The notes under the pieces: model-generated
What the model was told of the DNA's origin: nothing
The model's input: only the letters and a program-made list of their open reading frames with translations
Database searches by the model: none
Shown here: piece after piece, positions 47,614 to 55,681 of the stretch
How positions within the stretch are numbered: position 1 is the first letter of the stretch
Layout: every line of letters begins with the position of its first letter
Program-made: the position numbers and the translations under genes
Assembly: GCA_022827345.1 (NCBI GenBank)
Contig: JAJDTB010000032.1
Span: 310,001-374,000, forward strand
Origin: Gemmatimonadota bacterium
Lineage (GTDB): Bacteria > Gemmatimonadota > Gemmatimonadetes > Longimicrobiales > Gaopeijiaceae
Direction of reading: 5' to 3'
DNA: 64,000 bases

Positions 47614-48651
47614 ATGCGCAGTTTTGCATGCCTGTGCGCCGCGGCGGCGCTCACGTTCGCCTCGCCCACGCTCGTTCAGGCCCAGTACGAATGGACCGCT
47701 TCCCGCCCGGACGGCCACGCGCCCATCGGCGTGATGGGCGACCACACCCACGAGCGTGGCGAATTCATGCTGTCCTACCGCTTCATGCGGATGCTCATGG
47801 ACGGCAACCTCGACGGAAACGACGAACTCGACGTCAGCGACGTCCACCGGGACTTCATGGTGGCGCCGCTCGACATGACGATGACGATGCACATGGCCGG
47901 GCTCATGTACGCGCCCAGCGACGTCGTCACCCTTCTGGTCATGACCAACTGGCTCGACCAGTCGATGAACCACCAGACGCGCCCGGGCGGCATGTTCGAG
48001 GCCGCTTCGTCCGGACTGGGCGACACCAGCCTGGGTGCGCTCATCGGGGTCAGGCGGACCGGACCCGTTCGCATGCACCTGAACGCGGCCGTGTCGATCC
48101 CGACCGGTTCGATCGAAGAGACGGGCGTGAACCCCATGAGCATGGGCCGCGCCGTTCAAATGCCCTACCCCATGCAACTCGGCTCGGGCACGTGGGACTT
48201 CACCCCGGGGATCACGATCCTGGGCATGAGCGAGAGCACCTCGTGGGGGCTTCAAGGCAGGACCACGGTCCGCATGGGCGAAAACAGCCGCGGCTACGCC
48301 AAGGGCAGCCAGACCGATGCGACGGTGTGGTTCGCGTTGAAGCCGAGCGACCGGCTCAGCCTTTCGGCCCGCGTGCTCACCAGATCCTGGGGCGACTATT
48401 CCGGGCACGACGAGGCCTACGGCAACCCCATGATGGCCCCGACGATCCGCGAGGAATTGCGCGGAGGAACGCGCGTGGACGTGCCGATGGGGTTGAATTT
48501 CTACTTTCCGGACGGCGCCTTGGCGGGGCACCGGATCGCGGCCGAGTGGCACATCCCGGTCTACCAGAACCTGCGCGGGCCGCAGCTGGGGACGGACTGG
48601 ATCCTCACGCTCGGCTGGCAGAAGTCGTTCGCGCCGCTCGGGCACCACTGA
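47614..48651 (+). CDS. Outer-membrane transporter-like beta-barrel, possibly metal-linked
   Basis: The 345-residue protein has a signal peptide (SFACLCAAAALTFASPTLVQA) and a beta-rich body with Met-rich stretches (MSYRFMRM-type LSYRFMRMLMDGNLDGNDEL, MTMTMHMAGLMYA) and GDHTHERGEFML at the start of the barrel. Met- and His-rich barrels like this are often encoded in copper or heavy-metal loci; that role is inference. The start ATG 47614 follows GAGG about eight bases upstream. The C-terminal strand TDWILTLGWQKSF fits the barrel end. Confidence 0.65.
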   Translation: MRSFACLCAAAALTFASPTLVQAQYEWTASRPDGHAPIGVMGDHTHERGEFMLSYRFMRMLMDGNLDGNDELDVSDVHRDFMVAPLDMTMTMHMAGLMYAPSDVVTLLVMTNWLDQSMNHQTRPGGMFEAASSGLGDTSLGALIGVRRTGPVRMHLNAAVSIPTGSIEETGVNPMSMGRAVQMPYPMQLGSGTWDFTPGITILGMSESTSWGLQGRTTVRMGENSRGYAKGSQTDATVWFALKPSDRLSLSARVLTRSWGDYSGHDEAYGNPMMAPTIREELRGGTRVDVPMGLNFYFPDGALAGHRIAAEWHIPVYQNLRGPQLGTDWILTLGWQKSFAPLGHH

Positions 48652-48675
48652 GGGCGCAAGCGAGGCAAGCGTTGC

Positions 48676-48706
48676 AGCGGGGGCGGTCGATGCGGCCGTC
48701 CCCGCT
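48676..48706. terminator. Hairpin between convergent genes, possible terminator
   Basis: The arms AGCGGGGGCGG and CCGTCCCCGCT pair (11 bp with one G-U) around a nine-base loop. It lies between the stops of the outer-membrane protein and the MNT gene. No T run follows. Confidence 0.4.
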
Positions 48707-48714
48707 TCGGTGCT

Positions 48715-49083
48715 TCAGGGGGCCGACCCGACCACCCAGACGGCTTCGTCGTTCAGCATCCGGGCAAAGCGTCCGCCGTGTTGGTGCAACCGCTGCCATT
48801 CCTCCGCGGTGTAAACCAGCAGGTCGGCCGGCACCGGCAGTCGCTCGTAGGGCCAGTCCCGATTGCGTTCGAGGCGCGGACGGTCGCTCTCTTCCACAAT
48901 CGCCACGATGTCGAGATCGCTTCCGAATCCGGTGTCGCCCCGTGCGTGGGAACCGAAGTAGCCGAGGGCGACGAGCTCCGGCCGTGTAGCCACTTGCGCT
49001 TTCGCCCATTCCCGGACGGCGGTCAGTACCTCTTCAGGCGTCGGCCAGCGCTTTACGGACGAATTCGAGGATGTCACGGGCAT
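48715..49083 (-). CDS. MNT-domain nucleotidyltransferase (antitoxin of HEPN/MNT pair)
   Basis: The 122-residue protein has the minimal nucleotidyltransferase motif GS-x10-DxD: G44-S45 ... D56-L-D58 in GYFGSHARGDTGFGSDLDIV. In HepT/MntA-type systems the MNT protein transfers AMP to the HEPN toxin and blocks it. It lies directly after a HEPN gene and overlaps it by 50 bases from ATG 49083 (GTG 49077 also possible). Lack of a C-terminal domain is normal for MNT antitoxins. Confidence 0.82.
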   Translation of the reverse strand: MPVTSSNSSVKRWPTPEEVLTAVREWAKAQVATRPELVALGYFGSHARGDTGFGSDLDIVAIVEESDRPRLERNRDWPYERLPVPADLLVYTAEEWQRLHQHGGRFARMLNDEAVWVVGSAP

Positions 49084-49423
49084 ATTCAACCGCCTGCGAA
49101 CTGTGCAGCGACCCGTAGTGCTCGAAAGCCGGGCCTTCATCGTGCCCGTTCGGGTACCTGGCCGGAATATAGTAGTTGTCCAGCACGCGTGCCCGGTCAA
49201 CCAGAGCATCGGGCGGAGTTACCGGCAACTCGCTCAACAGCCTGGCCGCAACGTGACCCCATGCTTCCCTGCCCTGAGCCAGGTGGAGCGCCTTCACGGC
49301 TTTTTCCGATGCCTGGTGCGCTGCGAAACATGCCCAGTCGTGTCTGCCGTCGCGGTAAGAAGCCACGGCCTGTGCCAGGTCGTGCTCGGCTTGGGCAAAC
49401 CAGTCTTTCGATCGATTTGGCAT
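49034..49423 (-). CDS. HEPN-domain protein (toxin partner)
   Basis: The 129-residue helical protein has the HEPN pattern: DWFAQAEHDLAQAVASYRDGRHDWACFAAHQASEKAVKALHLAQG, then NYYIPARYPNG. It is partnered with an MNT gene. The RxxxxH ribonuclease motif of active HEPN toxins is not clearly present, so activity is uncertain. The start ATG 49423 has GGAG eight bases upstream. A possible promoter lies at 49454-49481. Confidence 0.82.
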   Translation of the reverse strand: MPNRSKDWFAQAEHDLAQAVASYRDGRHDWACFAAHQASEKAVKALHLAQGREAWGHVAARLLSELPVTPPDALVDRARVLDNYYIPARYPNGHDEGPAFEHYGSLHSSQAVEYARDILEFVRKALADA

Positions 49424-49453
49424 GGATTGGCTCCGCTTACTCGGCCGGGGTTG

Positions 49454-49481
49454 ATTATCTGGCCCCCACTCATACTTCGAA
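49454..49481 (-). promoter_or_regulatory. Possible promoter of HEPN-MNT genes
   Basis: On the minus strand TTCGAA (49476-49481) is followed, after 16 bases, by GATAAT (49454-49459, five of six match the -10 consensus). The -35 match is weak. It is 31 bases before the HEPN start. Confidence 0.35.
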
Positions 49482-49542
49482 GGTAACCCAGCCGAGTTGC
49501 ACCGGAGGACAAGTCGGTGGCCGGACGCGGCCGGGCCCGGCG

Positions 49543-50811
49543 CTACATCGCCTGAACTGCCGCAGGCACCTCGAGGCGGTGCACGTGCAGACTGTGGATC
49601 CCGAGTTCCGATTCGCGTTGCAGCAGCACGTAGTCGGCGCCGAACTCCAGTACCGAGCCGGGTATGCGGGAGGGCAGGTGGCAGAGGAACCCTCCGTCGG
49701 AATCGAAGGCCAGCCAGCCCCGGCGTTCACGTGGCCGATCGTATTGGCGAACCCAGATGCGGCCGTCTCTGCCAATCATGATCGCCCGAATCGCCGGGAA
49801 CAGATCTGCAACCGGGCGTTCCGGGCTGATCCGGGCGTCGTCGAAGTCGCGCCAGTCCGGCTCGGCCCACTGCCTGCGTCTCTCGATGAAGTCTTCCCGC
49901 CAGGCGCGTACGTCGGCGCCTGTCACCTCCCTGTCGGATTCGTTCCAGCGCACGATGAGCCGGAGGTTGAACTCGTCGTCCAGTACCCGCACCTCCGTTT
50001 CGCTGCCGTGCCCCAGCACGATGGTGGAACCACTTGCGTCAACCTCTGCGAATGACTGGAAGAGGGGGAACAACCAGAAGTTCTCCGCATCGCTGACCAT
50101 GCCGCTGGTCCGGTCAGGGATGCGGGCGAGGTTGCCGACAAGATCGCCTTCGGGATCGTACACCAGGACCATCAGTGTGTCGGCAACGCTGAAGTTCTCG
50201 CGCCGAGCCCGTTTGCTGCTCGTATTCACGCTATATCCGTTGTCAAGGACGCCTCCACCCGAAGACGGCGGGTCGACCAACATCGGCGAGAGATTGACTT
50301 GGCGGACGAACTCACCCCGGGGTGTGAACAGGTTGTACCGCCAGGGACGGTAGTCGCCGACCCATAGCGTATCCCCGGCTGTGATCCAAAGCAGGAAGGG
50401 ATCGCTGAATTCGCCCGGCCCTTCCCCGTGCCGCCCCATCGAGCGCAGATGCTTGCCGGCTTCGTCGTAGATGCGCACCTCCGCGCTGTTGCGGTCGACC
50501 GCCACGATGGACCCGTCGGACAAGAGGCCGGCGCCCCGAATCGACGAGAACCACTGGCTTTCGTCGCCTTCGTCCTCGCCGATCATCGCGGTGGGCTCGG
50601 TACTGATGGCACAGACAGCGTCCGAGTTCGCCGGGTCGCTGGTGACGATTCGGACCCCGGCACTGTCGATCGCGATTTCGGGGATTTGCTCGGCCACGGG
50701 CCCGCAGGCTGCCGCCGGAAAGACCAGGAGCACCGCGACAATGGTCAATCCGTGGCGGAGCGCGCGGCCCGGAGATACCGTGAGTGCGTAGGTGTGCGTT
50801 CCGAGATCCAT
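49543..50811 (-). CDS. 6-bladed beta-propeller lipoprotein-like protein
   Basis: The 422-residue protein has a signal sequence (HGLTIVAVLLVFPAAAC) with a lipobox-like AAAC. The body has the paralogue motif GRHGEGPGEFSDP and propeller strands (ADGTSxx-type SIVAVDRNSAEVRIYDEAGKHL, DTLWVGDYRPWRYNLF). Ligand unknown. ATG 50811 is preferred over the in-frame ATG 50847 because GAGAGG lies six bases upstream. It is divergent from the PadR operon, with 154 bp between the two starts. Confidence 0.72.
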   Translation of the reverse strand: MDLGTHTYALTVSPGRALRHGLTIVAVLLVFPAAACGPVAEQIPEIAIDSAGVRIVTSDPANSDAVCAISTEPTAMIGEDEGDESQWFSSIRGAGLLSDGSIVAVDRNSAEVRIYDEAGKHLRSMGRHGEGPGEFSDPFLLWITAGDTLWVGDYRPWRYNLFTPRGEFVRQVNLSPMLVDPPSSGGGVLDNGYSVNTSSKRARRENFSVADTLMVLVYDPEGDLVGNLARIPDRTSGMVSDAENFWLFPLFQSFAEVDASGSTIVLGHGSETEVRVLDDEFNLRLIVRWNESDREVTGADVRAWREDFIERRRQWAEPDWRDFDDARISPERPVADLFPAIRAIMIGRDGRIWVRQYDRPRERRGWLAFDSDGGFLCHLPSRIPGSVLEFGADYVLLQRESELGIHSLHVHRLEVPAAVQAM

Positions 50812-50916
50812 GTTCAGCCTCTCCCTTCGACGTTCGGGCGTTTCCACCGGGTGCGGCCACCGACATCAGGGGCAACCGGTTCGACCACCCCCTTTGCGTT
50901 GGCCGCGAGTTCATAT

Positions 50917-50947
50917 ACATTGAATGTCAAGGTACATTGATTATCAA
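50917..50947. promoter_or_regulatory. Inverted-repeat sites in the padR promoter region
   Basis: The segment carries ACATTGAATGT (50917-50927) and ATGTCAAGGTACAT (50924-50937). PadR family regulators typically bind ATGT...ACAT-type palindromes and repress their own genes. The site overlaps a possible -10 (TATACA, 50914-50919) and lies about 30 bases before the PadR start. The assignment to PadR is inference. Confidence 0.5.
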
Positions 50948-50965
50948 GGTATGGGAAGGGGTGTT

Positions 50966-51307
50966 GTGAACAAACCGGTATCCAAGGGACTCGTCGCAGC
51001 GTCCTCGCGCCCGATGGTTCTGTCCATCCTGGCGGGAGGCGAGAACTACGGGTACGAGATCCTCAAGCAGGTCAAGCTGCTTTCGGGCGGCAGGCTGGAA
51101 TGGTCGGACGGGATGCTCTACCCCGTCCTTCACCGGCTTGAGCGTGACAGGCTGATCAAGGGCCGCTGGCAACTCACCGACGCGGGACGGCGTCGGAAGT
51201 ACTATCGGCTGACCGCCCGCGGGAAACGGCAGCTCGCTACCGACCGGGAGAACTGGCGCATGGTCCACGGCGCGCTCGAGACGTCATGGGGAGGCGGGAG
51301 TGTTTGA
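50966..51307 (+). CDS. PadR-family transcriptional regulator
   Basis: The 113-residue protein has the PadR winged helix: MVLSILAGGENYGYEILKQVKLLSGGRLEWSDGMLYPVLHRLERDRLIKGRW, then the wing with YYRLTARGKRQL. PadR proteins usually repress adjacent genes and respond to small molecules or stress. The start is GTG 50966 with GGAAGG six bases upstream. It overlaps the next gene by eight bases; the three genes after it encode small membrane proteins that PadR probably controls. Confidence 0.9.
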   Translation: MNKPVSKGLVAASSRPMVLSILAGGENYGYEILKQVKLLSGGRLEWSDGMLYPVLHRLERDRLIKGRWQLTDAGRRRKYYRLTARGKRQLATDRENWRMVHGALETSWGGGSV

Positions 51308-51932
51308 CACGGAAGAGGCGATCCTGCGCTGGCGGAAGACGCTGGAGCGTCAGACCGGGCTCACGGCGCGGGAAGTCGACGAACTGGAGGATCATCTCCG
51401 CGCGCGCCTGGGATTGGAGCAGGAGCTGCACCAAGGGATGGCGACCGCCAGGGCGTTCAGGAACGTCAGCGATGAAATCGGAGAGGCGGAGGTGCTTTCG
51501 CGGGAGTTCGCGAAGGCGGGCCGGCCCAGGTGGCGCGGGCTGGTCGCCGCAGGGTGGGCGCTGTTCGCGGCTTCCGTCTTCCTGCCGGTGCTGAGCGAGT
51601 TCACCATCCGGTACGGGTATCACGTCTTCTGGGAACGCTGGATAATCTGCCTGCCCCTGCTTCTGACGCTCTGGGACGCCCGGCGCGGGGATCCCTCCAG
51701 GAGTCGTGCACTGGTGTGGCTCAACACCGCCGCAGCGTTTTATCTCCTCGTCGCAGGGATGGACGAACTGATCCGCGGCAGCAACGCCATCGTCGTCGGC
51801 GACATGATTCGGCAGGGCAGCTTCTTCATCGGGTATTGGACCTGGATGGCCTCGCAATTGCTGGTAACGGCGGGTCTCTGGATTGGTTCCCGCCGCCGAG
51901 TGTCGGCGCGGGTCCTGCGGGCACCGGTCTGA
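51300..51932 (+). CDS. Membrane protein with N-terminal permease-prefix-like domain
   Basis: The 210-residue protein starts with a charged helical domain (EEAILRWRKTLERQTGLTAREVDELEDHLRARLGLEQEL), resembling the prefix domain of ABC-type permeases next to PadR genes in Acidobacteria and Gemmatimonadota, followed by about four membrane segments. No catalytic or transport motif is seen. The start GTG overlaps the end of padR; GGAGG lies upstream. The next gene encodes a paralogue with the same prefix (ELEDHLRAR). Confidence 0.75.
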   Translation: MFDTEEAILRWRKTLERQTGLTAREVDELEDHLRARLGLEQELHQGMATARAFRNVSDEIGEAEVLSREFAKAGRPRWRGLVAAGWALFAASVFLPVLSEFTIRYGYHVFWERWIICLPLLLTLWDARRGDPSRSRALVWLNTAAAFYLLVAGMDELIRGSNAIVVGDMIRQGSFFIGYWTWMASQLLVTAGLWIGSRRRVSARVLRAPV

Positions 51933-51949
51933 GGACGGGAGGCAGTTTC

Positions 51950-52618
51950 ATGTTCGCGGCGGAGAAAGAGGTGCGGCGGTGGCGTGAGGAGGTGGAGCGT
52001 CGGTCCTCACTTTCGCCGCGCCAGATCGACGAGTTGGAAGACCATCTGAGGGCGCGCGTGGAGCTGGAGATGGAGTTGGAGCCGGCGCTGGGGCCGGCCA
52101 GGGCGCTGGCGATTGCACGGGGAGAACTCGGCCGGGCGGTGGATTTGTCGAGGGAGTTCGCCAGGGTTGGGAAGCCGACGTGGCGGCGGTGGATGGTCGC
52201 GGGGCTTTCAATGTTCGGCGTGTCATTCATGTTGCCGGCGACCGACCAGTTTCTGGGCCTCGGTCTGCGACCGGATGACTGGATGCCGGGGTGGCAGGCC
52301 TTCCTGTGGGCTCTGGACCACGGTGGGAACGCGATCGAACTGCTCAGTCCGCTCAGCAGTGGCCTGGTGCCAGCGGTACTGTTGGTGTTGCGCCTCAGGC
52401 GATCCTCGAGCGTGCGATGGCCGGCGTGGCTGATGATGGGTGCGACGGCGCTCAACGTGTATTGGGCGATCGTTCTCGCTGTCAGCGGACTCAATCCCCT
52501 GATCGAACTCGGGATGGGCTACTGGTTCTGGGTCGCGTCGTTCGGATGCCTGGCCTCGGCTTTGTGGCTGCGTGATCGCGAATGGGCATCGGCCAAGGTG
52601 AAGGAGGTCATCGCATGA
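51950..52618 (+). CDS. Membrane protein with permease-prefix-like domain (paralogue)
   Basis: The 222-residue protein shares with the upstream gene the charged prefix (REEVERRSSLSPRQIDELEDHLRARVELEMEL) and then four predicted membrane segments. It starts at ATG 51950, with GGGAGG seven bases upstream. The pair look like a tandem duplication with divergence. The stop overlaps the next gene by four bases (ATGA). Function unknown. Confidence 0.75.
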   Translation: MFAAEKEVRRWREEVERRSSLSPRQIDELEDHLRARVELEMELEPALGPARALAIARGELGRAVDLSREFARVGKPTWRRWMVAGLSMFGVSFMLPATDQFLGLGLRPDDWMPGWQAFLWALDHGGNAIELLSPLSSGLVPAVLLVLRLRRSSSVRWPAWLMMGATALNVYWAIVLAVSGLNPLIELGMGYWFWVASFGCLASALWLRDREWASAKVKEVIA

Positions 52619-53103
52619 AGCTGGGCAAGACGGAATGGCGGCGCCTGATGTTCGGCGCGTGGGCGGTGTTCGCCGTCTCGTTCTTCCTGCCCGCCTACAT
52701 CGAAGGGCGGCCCGGACCGCCGTCTCCGGACGACTCGGCGGTCAGTGTCGTGGCGGGAGACGCCGAACCCGGCTGGGAAGCACTCCTGAACGCGCTGATC
52801 TTTGGAGACCGGACCGGCAAGGTGAGCGCCCTCACCAATCTGCTGATGCTCTTCAGCCTGGCGACCCTGCGCACCAGGTGGACAAGGCGGCGGCTGGTCG
52901 GCGGCCGGTGGCTGCCGCTGGTCGTGGGGGCCGCCGGCGTGCTGAATCTCCTGTACTGGCCGATCTGGGTGGCAGATGAAAACGCCGTCGCGGGTCTGCT
53001 GGTCGGCTACTGGGTGTGGGCGGTGTCCTTCGTGGTCACAGCCGTGGGGTTGTGGATGCTCGCCTTGGGACGGCAGAAAAGTAATGTTGACATTACAGAA
53101 TGA
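52615..53103 (+). CDS. Small membrane protein of the PadR operon
   Basis: The 162-residue protein has about four hydrophobic segments (LMFGAWAVFAVSFFLPAYI, ALTNLLMLFSLATLR, LPLVVGAAGVLNLLYWPIW, GLLVGYWVWAVSFVVTAVGLWML) and lacks the prefix domain of the two genes before it. Its last codons (SNVDITE) lie in the first palindromic repeat at 53081-53096. The ATG overlaps the previous stop; AAGGAGG precedes it. Function unknown. Confidence 0.7.
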   Translation: MKLGKTEWRRLMFGAWAVFAVSFFLPAYIEGRPGPPSPDDSAVSVVAGDAEPGWEALLNALIFGDRTGKVSALTNLLMLFSLATLRTRWTRRRLVGGRWLPLVVGAAGVLNLLYWPIWVADENAVAGLLVGYWVWAVSFVVTAVGLWMLALGRQKSNVDITE

Positions 53104-53118
53104 CGTGTTGACATTACA
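53081..53118. promoter_or_regulatory. Tandem palindromic sites after the PadR operon
   Basis: The palindrome GTAATGT-TG-ACATTAC (53081-53096) and a second, partly degenerate copy at 53102-53117 share the perfect 13-mer TGTTGACATTACA (53085-53097 and 53106-53118; 21-base period). Each contains TTGACA. They lie in the 3' end of the last gene of the PadR operon and upstream of the S9 peptidase gene, which they could control. Confidence 0.6.
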
Positions 53119-53310
53119 TTTCTGGAGTTGAGTTCAATCCTGGTACCGTTGCCTCCGGGCGATGGCGGTCCAACTGGATCTCGTCCTCCTGCTCGCGCGC
53201 CCTCGCGACATCGTAAGCAGCCTGCAAGTCTGGCACATCGTGCTTTCGCTCCCCATCAGCACGGCTTAAGGTTCCGCCGCAGTCCCACCTCCCGAAGGAG
53301 CAAAGCCGTC

Positions 53311-55596
53311 ATGCCAGGTCGCCGACACCCATCCCCGCTCCCCCTTATCGCCGGTTTCGCCGGTGCGCTCGCCCTCACCGCCGCCACCCCCCTCCCCGCC
53401 CAACCCCAGCAGCGCCCCTTCACGGCGGAGATCGCCCTCGACGTCAACCTCGTCAGCATCGCGGCGGTGACCCATGACGGCGCCCGCGTCGCCGCGACCG
53501 TACGCACGCGGCGCGACCGCACCGATGTCGACCATCAGCGCTACGGCGACCCCACGTACATCTCCCCCGTGGCCACGCGCCTGATGGTGATCGACACGCG
53601 GAGCGGGGAGCGCACGTGGGTGCATGAGGAACCGGCGCAGCTGCGCGGCTTCGCGTGGTCGCCCGACGGGGAGCGGCTGGCGTACTTCGCCGTCGAGGAG
53701 GGTGAGTACGTACTCAGGATCTTCGACGCGAACGCGGGCCGCGCGGCAACGGTCTCGCCCGGCACCGACAAGCAGATCGCGTCGTCGTCGCCGCTCGAAT
53801 GGGCTCCCGATGGCGAGAGCGTGCTGGTCGGGCTGCGTCCCGCCGGGTGGGCCGAAGAAGCGCGCGCGGCGTTCGTCGCGCTAACCGAGGCGCCGGTCAT
53901 CGTGCAGGATTCCCGCAACGATTTCCTGGCCTGGGACCGCGTGAGGAACATCGCCGCGAGGCAGATCACCGCCCTCATCAGCCTGGACAACGGCGACGTG
54001 CGGGAGATACTGGGCGGCGTGACGCCGGCCGGCGCGGGGTTTTCGGAGGACGGGTCCTACATCACGTATTCGACGGCGACGCGCACGAAGACCTCGTACA
54101 CGCGGCGGGACGGGACCGAGTACGAGCTCTTCCGGCTGGCGCTCGCGGAGGGGAGCGAGCCTGAGTCGCTGCGGGACACGGGCGAGGAGCGGATGAACGT
54201 GACCTGGAACGACGCGCGTGACGCGTTCGCGTATGCGGATGACGGATCCGTGTACGTACGACGGATCGGCGAGGAGGACGCCGTGGATGTGACGGCCGAT
54301 CATCGCGGAGATCCTCCGGACACCGAAGCCGGCGAGGCGGGCGATGACGCCGACGCCGACTCCACACGCATCCGCTTCTCCGTCGAGCGCTGGAGCCCCT
54401 CCGGCGACGCGCTCCTCCTCGCCTCCCAGGACGCCTGGCACCTCCTCGACCTAGGCAGCAGCGACCTCCGCACCCTCCTCGAACTCGAGGACGACGACGA
54501 TGCCCGCCCCCGCCGCCAGGTCCAGGGCTGGAGCGACGACGGCCGCCACCTCTACTTCAGCCAATCCGCCCGGGACCGCTGGCAGCGCGGCCTGCAACGC
54601 CTCGACACCACCACCGGCGCTACCGAAACCCTGGCCCTCGACAGCAACCTCTACCGGTCCTGGAACATCTCGGCCGACGGCGGCACCATCGTCTACACCA
54701 TGTCCGACGGCGACCACCCCGACGAGATCTGGGCCGCCCGCGGCGACCTGTCGGCGCCCCGCCGGCTCACCACCTCCAACCCCCAGCTCGACGACATCGC
54801 GCTCACCCGCAGCGAGCTCATCGAATTCCTGGACGTCGACGGCAACACCCTCTACGGCATCCTCTACTACCCGGCCGGCTACGAGCCCGGGCGCAAGTAC
54901 CCGCTCGTGGCGGAGATCTACGAGCAGTTCTTCGACAACGGCTTCAACGAGAACATGAACCTGATCACCGCACAGGGGTGGTTCGGGTTCCGTCCGTCGG
55001 TGCGCTTCGAGGAGGGGTTCCCCGGCGAGGCGTGGCTCAAGGCGGTGCCCAACGCGATCAACAAGATCATCGAGCGCGGACTGGTCGACCCGGACAAGGT
55101 GGGCGTCTACGGGCAGAGCTACGGCGGCTACGCGACCAACCTGCTGATCACGCAGACGGATCGCTTCGCCGCCGCGGCAAATGTTTCCGGGAAGGTCAAC
55201 ATCATCTCCTTCCTGGGCGACTCGCCGAAGATCACGACGCGCAACTACGCGGCCGCCGAGGTCGGGCAGGACCGGATCGGCGCCACGCTCTGGGAGCAGC
55301 CGCACAAGTACATCGAGCACTCGGCGGTCATGTTCGCGGACAGGATCGAGACGCCGCTGCTCATGCTCTCGGGCGAAGGCGACTGGAACGTGCCGGCCAC
55401 GAACCAGCGCGAGATGTACTACGCGCTGCGCCGGCTGGGGAAGGAGGTCGTGTGGGTGCACTACACGGCGGGCGGCCACGGGGCCGGGCGCGCGAGCACC
55501 GCAGCCGACTTCGCGGACCACTGGCAGCGCATGTTCGACTGGTTCGCGGAGCACTTCGGGGAGGAGGAGAGGAGGGCGGCGACATCGGACCGGTGA
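53311..55596 (+). CDS. Secreted S9 family prolyl oligopeptidase-like serine peptidase
   Basis: The 761-residue protein has a signal peptide (LIAGFAGALALTAATPLPAQ), an N-terminal seven-bladed beta-propeller region (about 40-520; repeats such as FAWSPDGERLAYFAVEEG and WSPSGDALLLASQD), and a C-terminal alpha/beta-hydrolase domain with the nucleophile G-Q-S603-Y-G-G, Asp in GEGDWNVPATNQ and His in TAGGHGAGRA. Such peptidases cleave short peptides outside the cytoplasm. The start ATG 53311 follows AAGGAG by ten bases. The palindromes at 53081-53118 lie upstream. Confidence 0.9.
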   Translation: MPGRRHPSPLPLIAGFAGALALTAATPLPAQPQQRPFTAEIALDVNLVSIAAVTHDGARVAATVRTRRDRTDVDHQRYGDPTYISPVATRLMVIDTRSGERTWVHEEPAQLRGFAWSPDGERLAYFAVEEGEYVLRIFDANAGRAATVSPGTDKQIASSSPLEWAPDGESVLVGLRPAGWAEEARAAFVALTEAPVIVQDSRNDFLAWDRVRNIAARQITALISLDNGDVREILGGVTPAGAGFSEDGSYITYSTATRTKTSYTRRDGTEYELFRLALAEGSEPESLRDTGEERMNVTWNDARDAFAYADDGSVYVRRIGEEDAVDVTADHRGDPPDTEAGEAGDDADADSTRIRFSVERWSPSGDALLLASQDAWHLLDLGSSDLRTLLELEDDDDARPRRQVQGWSDDGRHLYFSQSARDRWQRGLQRLDTTTGATETLALDSNLYRSWNISADGGTIVYTMSDGDHPDEIWAARGDLSAPRRLTTSNPQLDDIALTRSELIEFLDVDGNTLYGILYYPAGYEPGRKYPLVAEIYEQFFDNGFNENMNLITAQGWFGFRPSVRFEEGFPGEAWLKAVPNAINKIIERGLVDPDKVGVYGQSYGGYATNLLITQTDRFAAAANVSGKVNIISFLGDSPKITTRNYAAAEVGQDRIGATLWEQPHKYIEHSAVMFADRIETPLLMLSGEGDWNVPATNQREMYYALRRLGKEVVWVHYTAGGHGAGRASTAADFADHWQRMFDWFAEHFGEEERRAATSDR

Positions 55597-55681
55597 CCCT
55601 GCCCAAACCCTGCGGGACGGCGTGGATTACGGGCCGGGGGGAAGTTGCGCCGCATGTTCACGGCGACCAGGGGGACCGGCT

